Source: Tetrapyrgos nigripes (Eukaryota > Basidiomycota > Agaricomycetes > Agaricales > Campanellaceae). From it: DNA of 64,000 nt. A model generated the notes under the pieces. That model made no database searches. It was not told where the DNA came from and worked only from the letters and a program-made list of their open reading frames with translations. How positions within the stretch are numbered: position 1 is the first letter of the stretch; every line of letters begins with the position of its first letter. Shown piece after piece: positions 21,196 through 32,978 of the stretch. The DNA is taken from positions 1-64,000 of the forward strand of contig JAACJM010000192.1 in the NCBI GenBank assembly GCA_013368315.1, read 5' to 3'. Made by a program: the position numbers and the translations under genes.

Positions 21196-24100
21196 TTATT
21201 TGTGTCGGTATGCCCATGGATGTTTCTGGTGGAATTCTTCGACCATGTCTATTACGTTTGACAGGTTTGACATGGGGACCCAGGAATTCTCAGAGTCAGG
21301 GTAGTCCAACCATTTGATGAGATACTGAGTTCCTTTCCTATTCCTTGTGGGTTTGGAGTCCAATATTTTTTCCACATCGTATTCTTCATCGGCATCCAAC
21401 AACTCTGTGGGAGGTTCGGGGTAATTCAGTCCATGAGCCTCTGTTTCAACGTATGGTGACAGCAACGATGCATGAAAGACGGGTGTATTCGCCAGGTCTT
21501 TGGTAATTTCAATTTGTAGTTGACCTGGTTGATTACGTCAATGACTTCGAATGGACCATGATGACGATCGGATAACTTAGCTTTTGGTCTCGTTGTTTTC
21601 AGGTTTTTCCCATTGAGTAATACCTTGTCCCCAATATTGTAACCTGTCCACGGTATGGAATGGTTCCTGTGCTGGTTTTTCATCGTTTCCGCTGATGAAG
21701 TTAAACTGGCCTTGAGTTCATCTCTGAGTCAATTGAGATTCTCAAGACGTTCCTTGATGGTTGGTAGATTGGATGTTGGGTTAAATGTTGGGAAGAATCG
21801 CGGTTGATATCCGTGTAAGAGTTCGAATGGCGATTTTCCGGTTGCTGAGTGGACCCTAGTGTTGTGGCTGAACTCTGCATACGGTATATAGTCCACCCAG
21901 TCTTCCTGTCGGTAGTTACAGAAGATTCGTAGAAACTGTTCTAGTTCTTGGTTGTATCGTTCTGATTCTCCGTTGGTCTGTGGGTGATAAGCTGTGCTGA
22001 GTGCTGATGTTATTCCGAGTTTCTCGTGGACCGCGGCCATGACTTTACTAGCGAACTGCGGCCCTCGATCAGAGATCATTTTGTCCCACAGTCCGTATCG
22101 CCACCATGTGTGATCAAGCAGGAGGTTGACTGTGCCGTCACTGTTGATTGTTTTTGTACAAGGCGATATAATGACAGTTTTTGTTGACCTGTCGACCACG
22201 ACATGTACTGCATTGAATCCTTTACATTCGGGGAGATCCGTGATGAAGTCGGTAGTGATAGTACCGAAAGGCAAGTCGGATGATTATGGGGTTTAGTTAA
22301 CTGGCATTTGGCGCAACCGTTGACGTAGTCTCTGATGAAGACTGACATTCCTGGCCACCAGAATTCTCTGCTGACTAGTTCGTAGGTTTTGTATCTACCT
22401 GGGTGTCCCGCCGCTAGGGAGTCGTGGTGTAGCTTTACAATGTCTCGTCAGAGATCGTCGTCAGCTGGGACATAGATTTTACCCTGGAACAATATAATTC
22501 CATCTTTGTAGTTCCATTCCTGTAGGTTTTTCACCAGAGACCATGGTCCGTTTCGTAGAATGACGTCGAGGGCACTCACTACTTCGAGGTCTCCTTTGGG
22601 GGACTCTCTGATCCTTCGATGCAGTTCTACGTCTCCTATAGCCGTTACAGTCCCTTGTCTAGTTGCTCTAATTCAGAAGAATTTAGGATCGAGAAGGACC
22701 CTATTGGTATTGTCATTTTCTATTCCGACTTGATGATCTGGTCATCTGGACAATGGATCAGCTTTGTTAAGACTTCCTGGTTTATGGAGGAGGGAAAACT
22801 CAAATCGCGTGAGGAATAATGCCCAACGTGCTTGTCGTCGGCTGAGTTTCTGAGCTGTCTGGAAGTATGTCAGGTTCTGGTGATCGGTCAAGATTTTGAT
22901 GGAGTGTGGGGCTCCTTCCAGGTAGTGTCGCCACACTTCTAATGCTTGTATGATTGCAAGCAATTCCTTATCGTGGATGTTGTAGTTTCGTTCCAACTTG
23001 GAGAGCGACTTGGAGATATAGGCCACAGGGTGCCATCGGTTTTCGTCTCCGGTTTGCATGAGTATACCTCCTGTTGCGTATTCTGATGCGTCAACTTCTA
23101 CTTGATATGGTTTGGTATGATCAGGCATCAATAGGACTGGTTTAGACGTGAAGGCTGTTTTGAGAGACTGAAAGGATTTTTCTGTTTCCGTTCCCCAATT
23201 CCACTGATTATCCTTCTTTGTTAGGTTAAACAGTGGTTGTGCAATTTTTGAGAAGTCCTTGATGAATCGTCTGTAAAAGTTCCCAAATCCCAGGAAGGCT
23301 TGTACTTCCTTTAGTCTTTGGTGTCAGCCATTCAATTACTCCATTGCTAAGGTGTCATGAGAAACAATAAGGCCCAAGAAGTCGACCTTATCAGTTTCGA
23401 ACGTGCATTTCTCGGGTTTCATGTATAGGTCATTGTCTCGTAAGCGTTGTAACACCTTTTGTACGAGTTCGCGATGTTCTGATAAATCATGGGTGAATAT
23501 GAGAATGTCATCCATGTAAATAACGACCTTCCCTTGATTGATCAGATCCTTAAAGATTGTATTCATCATTGCTTGAAAGGTGGCTGGTGAATTCATTAGT
23601 CCGAAAAACATGACTGTTGGTTCAAAGAGTCCTCAATTGGTTTTGAAGGCGGCTTTCCATTCATCTCCTTCCTTGATTCGGATGTTATTGTATCCCCATT
23701 GTAGATCGATCTTGGTGAATATGTGGGCGTTTTTGAGTTTGTCGATCAGTTCTGGGATAAGAGGTAAGGGATATGTGTTTTTTACGGTACCCTTATTGAG
23801 TTCTCTGTAGTCTTTTACTGGTCATAGTTTTCCGTCTTTCTTTTTAACGAAGAAGAAAGGACTCGCCATAGGTGACTTTGATGGTTTAATGTATCCTTTG
23901 TCGAGGTTTTTGTTTAAGAAGGAATCTAACTCGATTTGCTCATTTGGCGAGAGAGGATATGTTTTGCACATTCGTGGTTGAAAATCCTCTTGTAGTTCAA
24001 TTGCATGATCCCAGCTACTTCATTGGGGTAAGCGTTCCGAGGTTTCCTTATCGAATACTGACAAGTAACTGTGATATTGTTTGGGGATTCGCTCTTCTAG

Positions 24101-24881
24101 TGATGTCGGTTGGTCTGTTGTTGACTTGTCTTCAGCAATCTGTTGTGCCTTTGTAAAAGCTGCTTGGATACTCAGCTTGATTTTCGATAGTTCTTCATCT
24201 TGATCCTTTGGAGTATCAATGTATTCCATGGCTAGTTGACTCCATTGGTGTGGGACGTTCCACTGTCCAGTTGTATCTTCGGAAGTTTGTAGTTCTCCCG
24301 ATTCGATTTGTTTTGGATGGGTGTTTTGAGATCGCAATCTTCGGCATTGACCTGCTACCTTTGGCTGTGCCACCGGTTTCCAGGGTCCTGTGGGTTCTTT
24401 GTATAACACTTGGTATTCTCGATGGTGCATTCTAGGATCAACTACTTCAGGTTGTTTTGGTTTCGTGGGATGTGTATTCGACTTAGCTTTGATTTTTACT
24501 GGTGGTTTTTCCAGTATGCAGGTATCAACACAGCGTGTCAGGTTAACTTCTGAGGCCGCCCAATCGATTTCTGGGTTGTGGTGTTCTAGCCAATCGGTTC
24601 CTAGAATGATATTGTGTTTGCCGATGTCCGTAATATAAAATTCGGCAGTTTCTTCGTGATATGACTTTCGATCTTGTGTATAGATCCGTAACTTTTGGAT
24701 GGTGTAATGTGTCACCCATCCCATAACATTTTCAGATCCATCAACATTTTGTACTGGGAAGGATTTTTCTATGGGGATTCGATTAAGGTGGTGTTTTTGA
24801 GCGAAGGTGTTGTTGATAATAACCCCTTCCGCTCCGCTGTCCAGCAGAGCAATTGCGTTGATTTTTCGTCCAGTTATTTTA
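21196..24881 (-). pseudogene. gypsy Pol: protease-RT-RNase H-integrase-chromodomain
   Basis: Domains follow the canonical order: protease LLDSGAEG (about 24840-24810); reverse transcriptase with [13 protein letters not shown] and YMDDI (near 23515); RNase H with VEVDASEYATGG and TDHQNLTYF; an HHCC integrase finger; integrase core with TTDF, SDRGPQF and NGESER (about 22265-21960); and a chromodomain (VEKILDSKPTRN..YLIKWLDYP..NSWVP, 21380-21200). In-frame TGA codons interrupt it near 24020, 23825, 23635, 22755, 22680 and 22450, each where CGA (Arg) fits. Frameshifts lie near 23345, 23315, 22275 and 21480. The chromodomain places it in the chromovirus branch, which targets heterochromatin. Confidence 0.93.
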
Positions 24882-26519
24882 CCGATGATATGCCATACAA
24901 ATTCACGGTAAATAACCCAAAAATAGCGCTAATACATGTTTAAGTTACTCTTAAATGGATAATAAGGACTAGAGTGAGTCCTGAACTGCTAGTCAAAGTA
25001 CTAGGAATTAGGTGTATAACCTAAGGGATGTTAATGGTCAATACTTACGGATAAGAAATAAGACTTGTTCAAAGTATTATAACAGATACATACTAGGGGA
25101 TACAGCTATAGTAGCAGACCCACCTAACTACAAAGTCTACAAAGACTTACCAAACCTGCTATAGCAGCCTAATACCGCTAGTACGACTCAAGGGATAGAG
25201 AAGGAGGAGAAATGCCCCTATTCACGGGTACGCGTTGGCATTACAAACCCAGATCGAAGGCTTAGACTGCTAGATCCGAAAGGACACGTCACCATCAGAG
25301 AATTCGGATATACAGGATTCTAACCCAGATATATACAAACTTGCAGTGCACATCTACAGATGATTAGAATAGCAAACTGGCACAATATTTATATCGATAG
25401 AAAGCTAGAAACCATAGCTTTCAGATGGTACAAAGGGGATGAACTAGCGGTAACGATACTAAGTATCTAAAGTGTTGCGAAGTTCACTAACGTAATAAGG
25501 TACAAAGTAGAGGGATTACTGATTCGGGCATAAGTATTACCGAAAGCAGTACTTACCGAGATCATTACGGATTGGCATCTTAAAGATAAGTGCAGTACTA
25601 TCCTTTGCTATACTATGCTAGTTCGTAAGGCTTGAGCATTACTATTGAAGAGCTGGACTCGGATTAGCGGTGTACAAGTTTAACTAGCGGTGTAAAGGAA
25701 TAAGTATACGTTCAAAACTATAGAGAACAAAAGGAGGAGACTAGATACGAGGATACCCTAAACCCACAGGATTAGCGGTATTCTGAAGTGTAGTCATAAG
25801 TGGAGCCATCTGAGTCAGGTAGGCTACAGCTGCCAGTATCAGAGAGTACCCTACTAGTAAAGAGAGTGGAGCAAGGGACAGAGAAATCCCTACTACGAAA
25901 ATTAGATAATATTCAAGTTTCCTGTATACCCTAATTAGAAGGTACCTACTAGATCCAGTAGTTACTACTCTCACGGACTAGCAGTTAGAGTAGATTTTCT
26001 GCTTTCTTTGATATATTTTAGCAGACGTTGAAAAGAAATGTAAAACTGTATAGTTGTAGCTACAGGTAGTATAAAAGGACCAGGTATTACTAGTAGATAC
26101 CCAAGCAATGGACTGTAGAGTATCAGGATTCTCCCTATTTAGCGGTAGAGACTGTGAAACATGGACAAGAGCTTCTAAACAAACTTATCATACTCGCGTG
26201 GAGTCTAAACATACAGTGTTGGTTAAATCAGTGTTGAATATATTTGTTGATTGTTTTGTGTTTATAACTTGTGTCCTCGAGACTTGGAAACTGTGTCTAA
26301 GGCATTGGCGCCTTCAAATAGAATTGAACTGGTTGAATTGATATTGTGTGTGTGCCTTCATGCAACCCTTTACAAGAATCCCCCAAAAGATCTCTAAACT
26401 GTGGACTAAATTGAAGAGTATTCTACTTACTAGATACACTCGCAAAACAAACTATATAGGTTTTTCTGGTTGTGTTCTGTGTGCTAAGAGCACTTACTAG
26501 AGAAACAGCCTATTACCGA
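24882..26519 (+). mobile_element. TIR DNA element Q, copy 1 (1,638 bp), TSD TTA
   Basis: Boundaries come from three facts: a TTA duplication (24879-24881 and 26520-26522); imperfect terminal inverted repeats (CCGATGATATGCC left; TCGGTAATAGGCT from the right); and restoration of an open gypsy reading frame when the element and one TTA are removed. A second copy lies inverted at 45773-47473, aligning over the whole length with mainly transitions. No open frame of note is present, so it is non-autonomous. A TTA target is usual for PIF/Harbinger, but superfamily is inference. Confidence 0.8.
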
Positions 26520-26522
26520 TTA

Positions 26523-29063
26523 ATTCCGTTTTCAATTCTATTGAGGGAATCTGTCGATTTCAAGTGATTGCCATGATTCTTAGCTTAGATGGGGTATAAG
26601 GCTTGTGTATTGCCTATTTTTTACTGGTATATATGTCCATACTCCTCCTCCTGATGATGTGACAGGGGAGGTATTCAAAAATCTGTTTGTGTTACAAGGT
26701 CCTTTAGGTATCCTGCTGCCTTCTCCTTCTCTTCTCCTGATAGTGACCTGATTTTGGCAGTGAATTCCGCAATATCCTTCATCGTAGTGTTTGTCTCGGG
26801 AGGCAATGGTTCTGTGATGGCTGTAGTCGTTCTGATCGAAGGTTTCCAGGCCGTGTTGTTGGGATTTGTTGTGGTGGACCTGGGGTTCTATGTGGTGTGT
26901 CCCTTTTCGCGACAGCTGAAACATCGTCCTTCCTTTTTCATCTTTTCCCTTTCTTCGTTTGTCAGTTTAGGTGGGTATTTAGTACTCGAAGATGCACCTG
27001 GGGTATGACTTTGGAAGGCATTTACTTCCATGCTCCTCATTCGACTGCCTCCTGCATTCTGTGATCCCTTGGTCTGTTGCCCTCCTTCCCCTTGTTGTTT
27101 GCTCCATAAGGCTTTCTCCATTTGTCTTTCCACCCAGATCATATGTTGTTTGACCATGGCCTTCTGTAGTGCTGCAAGGTTTTTGGGTTGAGATGGTAGA
27201 TAGGAGATTCAGTCTACCAATCCTTTCGGGAGTCCTTTTCGATAGTACTTCATTAATCCCTTGTCATTATAGCCAGTATCTTTAGCGTATAATTTGAATT
27301 GGGAGTTGTACTTATCTATATCCACTAAAGCTCCCTCCATCTATATGGTTTCTATCTTTGCTTGTGCCTGAGATTCCCAGGATGTTGGTTTAAAGTCGTG
27401 TAGAAACTCCTGTTTTACTTCTCATAGGGTCCATGACTTTTTCTTCCTCTTAGATCCTTGTGACAAGCCCTCGTCTCCACTAAACAAGTCTTCGTCACTA
27501 TCACTATAGTCGTCGTCTTCTTCGTAGATCTTCACCATCATATCGTGAGCCCATCGTCCTGCTTCTTCTCCTGTGAAGAGAGTGAGGAATAGTGATATTT
27601 TCTCATCCTCCGTAGGATACACCCTCTCATTGAGTCGAAGATAGTTGCTAAACTCAGCTAACCAATCCTTTGCTAAGTTTCATTCTCCTGCAAACTTCTC
27701 TGGTTTAGCCCCTCTTTCCTTTGTGGTTATATTAGGAGAGATAGCAAGGTCTTCTTTGTCTGAAGGGGTTCCTGCGGGAGGTCTATTTGTTCCTCCTGTG
27801 GCGGTGGTTGCTGAGGTGGGTTTGTTATGTTCAGACATTCCGAGGGAAGAATAGAGAGTCTGAAAATCGATTGTAGGTCGTTGTGGATGGATGGATATGG
27901 GTTCTTGGATTGCACTGGGGGTACTATCGGATGGGGTTCTTTTAAGGGGAGTTTGTGGTTCAGTTGGAGGGGGTGGTAGTTCGGATTCGGGTGCAGGTTC
28001 TGATGCAATGTATTGTCCAGGTGATAAAATGGGTCTGAGACCGCGTTCTAGTTCCGCTTGTGTAAGTACTCGGTTGTGTATGGAGAATCGGTTTGGACAC
28101 GGGTTGTTTAGACAGGCGTCCCAATGATTATTAGCTGCGAGATGACAATCCTGTTGAACTCGAAGATAATATGTGTGGGGTCGGCAGATACAGGTAAGGG
28201 GAATGTGAGGTGAGGAGGTACGACTGGGAGCTTGTGAGGCGATACATGATCGTGATCGGGTTACTCTAGGAATTCCGCTTCTGAACATGCACTAGTTGGT
28301 GTCTTCAGATTCTGAAAACAGGTGGTCCCACTGATCTTCGGGGACGTCTTCCCAATAGTCGTCTCGTCGATTGTAGTAGTTTATTCTGGGTGTTCGAGTG
28401 TGGAGGTATTCTTCGTGTTCCTCCAGGCAATATTCCAAGATGTCACAGTCCTCGTAGTCGTCGTGACTGAACCAACTGGGGATAATAGTGTTTCCAAGTT
28501 GGATGAAATAACGGGTGTCTATGATTGCCACGTAACGTGGGGATGCGTTCTCAGGAGATATCTTTATTTGGAGGTATTCAAAGACAGTTGCTTCACATTT
28601 GGCCCACATTCTCTTGTTCAGTTTAATCCAATGGTTGTCAAATGCAACAGCGTGTTTTCATACTGCGTCTTCAGCCTGTTGAGAATAGTTTTTGAAGCTG
28701 TTTGGGTCTGAATCTTCAATCCTGAAGTAGTATTCCGGAGGGGGTCGGATTCGTAGGTTGTTCAGGAATGGTTCGAAGTTGAGAGCCAGTGTGTATGATT
28801 TTAGGATTTCAATTACAGAGTCGGTCGACCACCCTACTCGAATCGGTGAGTTTGGTTTTATGTCTCGAAACTGTGTAGACGGGGGATGACTTTGTGTAAC
28901 AACTCCTTGAGCTTGTTCACGCTGGCCAACCTGTGAGGCTCCTCACACAGGGTAGAGATGATGGGCTTGGGGGCACCATAGGGGAAAGATGGGGAATAGG
29001 AAAGTCTAGTAAGACGGAAGGATTCGTAGTGGGTTGTAAGGTCTGTTTGTGAGGTGGGTGTAA
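26523..29063 (-). pseudogene. gypsy Gag remnant
   Basis: Frames run from the 5' leader to the insertion. They include RLSYSPSFPYGAPKPIISTL, a segment ending SEDTN at 28292, a Pro-rich stretch, and a Gag core (SLFLTLFTGEEAGRWAHDM). The core leads to a zinc knuckle start CFSCREKGH near 26905, whose last Cys is lost. Stops at about 28660, 27680, 27420, 27340, 27210 and 26885 are TGA or TAG that fit C-to-T changes of CGA or CAG. At least two frameshifts (near 28870 and 26890) are present. Start codon is uncertain. Confidence 0.85.
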
Positions 29064-29066
29064 GAG

Positions 29067-29076
29067 AGTCTGTTCA
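29067..29076 (-). other. gypsy self-priming site
   Basis: Two bases after the 5' LTR the minus strand reads TGAACAGACT. This is the exact complement of AGTCTGTTCA inside the LTR (plus-strand 29281-29290), which starts 31 nt downstream of a TATATA box (29316-29321), where a transcript should begin. The arrangement is that of Tf1/sushi elements, whose mRNA 5' end folds back to prime minus-strand synthesis. No tRNA 3' end match was recognised. Confidence 0.75.
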
Positions 29077-29078
29077 AG

Positions 29079-29508
29079 TGTCAAGAACGTTTGTCACTTA
29101 GCAATGACCACCCAAGTCACACAATGAATCAAATAGATTGACGGGTTTACAAACGAGGCGATGTAAGAAGAGAGAGAGAGAAAGAGAGAACAAGAATAGA
29201 GAGATAGTAGAGACGAGTAGACGATGAGTAGCTGACTATACTCGACACTGCACTGTACTGAGAGTGGAGTGGAGACGAAGTGAACAGACTAAAGAACTAA
29301 CTACAAGTCCTTTGGTATATATGTAAAAGAAGTGAATTGAGAATAAGTGAATAAGTGAGAATGTCCATGGAGATAGGAATCAGAGGAGATAAATGATGTA
29401 CATATTAGATCAAGTGATGGTAACTGTAGACAGAGAAGATGATGGTGAGAGAAATGATTAATAGTCCATGGAGATAAGAAATGAATAGATCGGCGGTGAT
29501 TCGTGACA
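29079..29508 (-). repeat. gypsy 5' LTR (430 bp)
   Basis: Identical in structure to the 20165 copy. In the minus-strand sense the TATATA box at 29321-29316 precedes the proposed R start AGTCTGTTCA at 29290-29281. Confidence 0.95.
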
Positions 29509-29513
29509 GTCAT

Positions 29514-29874
29514 TAATAGAAGGGATAGCATGTTCAGACAAGAGTTCTTCTTTGAACTAAAGTTGCTCTAGGAAGATCTCGTCATGGAGTCAAAGATTAC
29601 CATTGGTGGATGCTTCTTCAGTTGTGGAAACTCGGAGAGGATTGAATCAAGTACAATGATTACAGGGAAGGGGACGACAAGGAAGATGGTGTAATTGGGG
29701 AAGGGGTGTGGTACAGTGATGGAAAGGAAGGCAACGGAAAACGGAAAATAGCTGCAAAGTAGTTGCTGTTGGATGGGGAGGTGGGCCAGGGTGCGAGAGG
29801 AAGGAGAGGGAGAAGAAGGAATGCCATTAGAGTCTAGACTTGTCTAGGGTGTTAACTCACAGGGGTTGGGGGAT
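29514..29874. other. No gene recognised
   Basis: A purine-rich stretch (29690-29820) without coding signal; nothing else found. Confidence 0.4.
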
Positions 29875-29965
29875 CCATCAAGGATTGAACCAGTGTCTTA
29901 AGGATGTTGAACCCTCACTGCCACATGTTGAACAGGGACAGTGGACCACTACGCCACCGCACCCC
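29875..29965 (-). repeat. tRNA-derived SINE head with pol III boxes
   Basis: On the minus strand a perfect A box TGGCGTAGTGG (29956-29946) is followed 54 nt later by a B box GGTTCAATCC (29891-29882), which has one A where GGTTCGA is canonical, a CpG-type change. A 5-bp stem CACTG/CAGTG flanks an oversized anticodon-like loop, so this is more likely a SINE head than a functional tRNA gene. Confidence 0.6.
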
Positions 29966-30683
29966 CCCACGTCGTGTTTCACAAATGGATACCATTGTTG
30001 GTGGCTTGTCAGTAGTTGGCCAGTAGGTTTGGAAAGCCAGAAAATGAAGACTCAGGGGTGCAGCATTCAGCCTTTTTTGGATGTGTAATAAGGAACATAG
30101 AGGCACCAGATAACCATTGCGGTGACATATAGTACTGCATGCGGGAAGGCCAAGGTTCGATTTTCATATCATGTGATTGAACGCAGATTGCCCTTCACTA
30201 AGCAAAGGGTGATCTATGGACTCGGCAGGCCTGTTAGCTGGCCCGTTAGTAGCCATCGACTCATATATGCACAACATTGGCCCACATGTCCCTCGTACAT
30301 ACATTATACATTCTTATAAGAGATGAAGGGAAGGAACAAGACTTAACTGAAGATGAGCACCATTGACGTTGACACTGAACAGAGTTGACTGGGCAGTGAA
30401 TTGTCACAGTGAAGCTGTCAGTGACATCAACAAAAATGTGAACAGTCATAGGATTCAAGACCAGTTCTCAGTTGTCGGGAAGGGATGAAAAGGGGCCTCC
30501 CCAGTCTGAAAACTTTTCTGAAGTCAACCTAAGTTAAGGCTTTAAAAGGCCCTGTAAATTGAAGAGGATAGAGATAGTGTAAGTGGTATTGAGAATGAGA
30601 CACAATGCAAACAGGGAAGATTTATTTATAGAAGGAAACACACGTTTAATGACGTCTAGTCGCAATGTTAGCTTGAGTGGCAA
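29966..30683. other. Decayed SINE-like and R1-associated sequence
   Basis: A B-box-like GGTTCGATTTTC lies at 30154-30165 on the plus strand. Around 30440-30560 there is a decayed R1-like module (TTCTCAGTTGTCGGGAAGG, CTAAGTTAAGGC, AGGCCCTGTAA). No gene is recognised. Confidence 0.4.
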
Positions 30684-30778
30684 TGAAAAGGGGTAGGAGT
30701 TTGAGGCTGTGGTAAAATTTTGCTACTGAATTGCGAGGTCGACATAAGTTAGCTCGGCTTTTAAGAGGCCTCGTAACT
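30684..30778 (-). repeat. R1 repeat end, copy 5
   Basis: GGGTAGGAGTTTGAGGCTGT..., GAGGTCGACATAAGTTAGCT, AGGCCTCGTAAC, close to the 17921 copy and carrying an extra CTACTGAATTG insertion. Confidence 0.6.
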
Positions 30779-31069
30779 CCTCCTCCTTCTCCTCCTCCTC
30801 CTCCCCCAATGATCTTCACCCATCATTTGCGATACAGCTCTCTGAGCGTTACCTTTTCATTTTGTGCCCATCCCGTTGCGGGTAAAAAATACTCCAAAGC
30901 TGAAGCTGATCGTGATACTATTCTGTTGCCATTCCTCGCAAATATTCATTCCCATTTTGGTTTTCTGTCTAGAACAAGCACACCCAGCACTAACAAATAT
31001 CCCGTGGCTAGACGTTATTTAGGAAACTTCTGGAACTTGGTACTCGGAAACGGACTCGAAAACTTTAAA

Positions 31070-31185
31070 TTTCTTGAAGCCTCGGCAAGCAATCCGATTG
31101 GCTCGGATCGCTTCCGATGAATTTCTGAAGCCTCAGCAAGCAATCTGATTGGTTCGGATCGCTTCCGATAAATTGCTGAAGCACG
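31070..31185. repeat. 51-bp tandem repeat, about 2.2 units
   Basis: The unit containing GAAGCCTCGGCAAGCAATC and CGGATCGCTTCCGAT repeats at 31076, 31127 and (partial) 31178. The period of 51 is a multiple of three and both strands stay open across it, but no protein family is recognised. The flanks 30790-31380 hold no other identifiable feature except a CTC-rich microsatellite at 30778-30806. Confidence 0.75.
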
Positions 31186-31656
31186 AAAACCTTTTGTTTC
31201 CAAACTACCCCGTTCGCCAACTATGACCATTCATCCATTAAAACCATTCCTCGGCGAAGCATCTTCGTATTCCTTGATACGCGGGCTCACTCAAGCCTAT
31301 TGAAACTCGTATCATATGAATCAGCTGGCCAAAGCAGAAGGTTCAGCGATTTAGCGGTTGACTCGGAGAATTAGAATTCTTTGTATGGCTCACCATTCTA
31401 TGTCTCCAATATGCCGAACGGTGACGACTTCTTTCAAGTTAGTAGACTTACCAAGGAATAAGGCTTACTACGTCGTCTCAGACGAATCAGAGGTGGAACG
31501 GCTTCCGATCCTGATTCCTATCAAGTTTTCTTTTCTATCCATTATTCACTAATAGCATTATGAACTCAGACTCGGATTCGGAGTATAAAAGCTGGACACA
31601 TCCACTAGAATTTTACATCTTAGCCACAGACACTCGAAACTCCCTAAATCAACAAA

Positions 31657-32898
31657 ATGTCCAAAATGTCCACTCAGGCTCTCGACTTGCAAGGCAAAAT
31701 TGCTCTCGTTACCGGTGGCGGAACAGGAATGTGAGTACGGGCGTGGCTGAACCTCTAGGTACCTCTCGGTATCATTTCCTTTTCGCTGATAACCCCTCGC
31801 ATGCATGACAGAGGCCTAATGATCGCAAAGGAACTCTCCAAAAACGGAGCCAAGGTTTACATCACTGGAAGACGTCTGGAAGTTTTACAGAAGACTGCCG
31901 CCGAGACAGGACTTTTCCCGTAAGTCCTTTACCTATACTATGATTCCTTCCTTCGATGTAGAGACTTACATGTTGTACATTCCCCCAGATTACAGATGGA
32001 CGTTTCTGACAAACAGTCGATCGCCAATGGGGTGAAAGTCATCGATGAAGCTGAAGGGAAACTAGACATTCTAGTGAACAAGTAAGTACATAACTGAGTA
32101 TCGTGCGCTATCCCGGCCCCCATTCGAATTCATTCTATCCGTTAAACCGTCGATTCACTCATTGTCTTCATTGTCTTCACAGTGCAGGAATCGGAGGCTT
32201 CAGATCCGAGCTTTTTTTCGGTAAACCGGCGCCTGACGGCACCAAGATCGGAGAAGCACTCTTCGAACAAGACTCCTTCGAACAATGGACCGACGTTTTT
32301 AAAACCAACACTGCTGGTCCTTATTTCACTACTATGGGCTTTCTTTCTCTTCTTGAACGAGGAACACGTACAAGAGAGGGAGAAACGTCTAGTGTCATTA
32401 TTATCTCTAGTGTTGGTGGTACTATAAAGGTCACATCAGGGTTGGTAAGTCCTCAAGCAACCCTCAAAATATCGACTCTGATCCCCTTTCCTTTTTAGAT
32501 CGCCTATCCAGTCAGCAAAGCCGGCGTCAACCACCTCACTGGAATGCTCGCCACACAATTCGCACTGCAAAAGATTCCCATCCGTGTGAATTGCATCGCT
32601 CCTGGTATCTTCCCATCCGAACTCGCACGAGAGTTGGCTGATGTAGCTATGGAACCCATGCCTGGGTTCTTTAATCCAGCGCCTCCCCTCAGGCCAGGGA
32701 GGTGAGTCGATCCGGATCCGGATCCGAGGGTGTCCATACGATACGCAATAAGGATATCAATGACTGACTTTGCATCTGTGTCTTTACAGGCAATTGGAAA
32801 TAGGATCAGCAGCCGTTTTCTTGTCCTCCCTCGCTGGTGAATTTGTGAATGGGATAATTATGCCTGTGGATGGAGGGCTTTTGTTGGTTAATCCTTAA
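31657..32898 (+). CDS. Short-chain dehydrogenase/reductase (SDR), copy 1
   Basis: Six exons (31657-31730, 31812-31919, 31989-32081, 32183-32444, 32499-32701, 32790-32898) with GT..AG introns of 54-101 nt give 282 residues in frame, the usual length of a classical SDR. The Rossmann motif VTGGGTGIG, NNAGIGG, the catalytic Ser in IIISSVGG and the YPVSK (YxxxK) site are all present, followed by RVNCIAPG. The enzyme should be an NAD(P)H-dependent oxidoreductase; substrate is unknown. A TATAAAAG box lies at 31584-31591. Compared with copy 2 it has a 9-nt repeat at the start (ATGTCCAAAATGTCC), giving two possible start codons. Fungal RhlG-like or secondary-metabolite SDRs are possible relatives. Confidence 0.93.
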
Positions 32899-32978
32899 TT
32901 CTTCGAAATCGTACTAAGATGACGGGATTGTATGTAGCTATATGTACAAGTACCAAGTTAGTCGTATATTTGAAAAAC

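Larger units (their letters stand above)
20165..29508 (-). mobile_element. Ty3/gypsy chromovirus, full length but degenerate, TSD GTCAT
   Basis: LTRs at 20165-20592 and 29079-29508 start TGTCA and end TGACA and are flanked by GTCAT (20160-20164 and 29509-29513). The minus strand carries gag, protease, reverse transcriptase, RNase H, integrase and a chromodomain, then a third ORF next to the 3' LTR. The coding region has many nonsense codons and several frameshifts, and a 1.64-kb TIR element is inserted between gag and protease. The LTRs differ at 10 sites, all transitions and nine at CpG-derived positions, so decay rather than age dominates. Confidence 0.96.

Noticed and set aside
29875..29965. 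Functional tRNA gene
   Set aside because: The anticodon-like loop is far too long, the acceptor arms do not pair, and a canonical G in the B box is changed.
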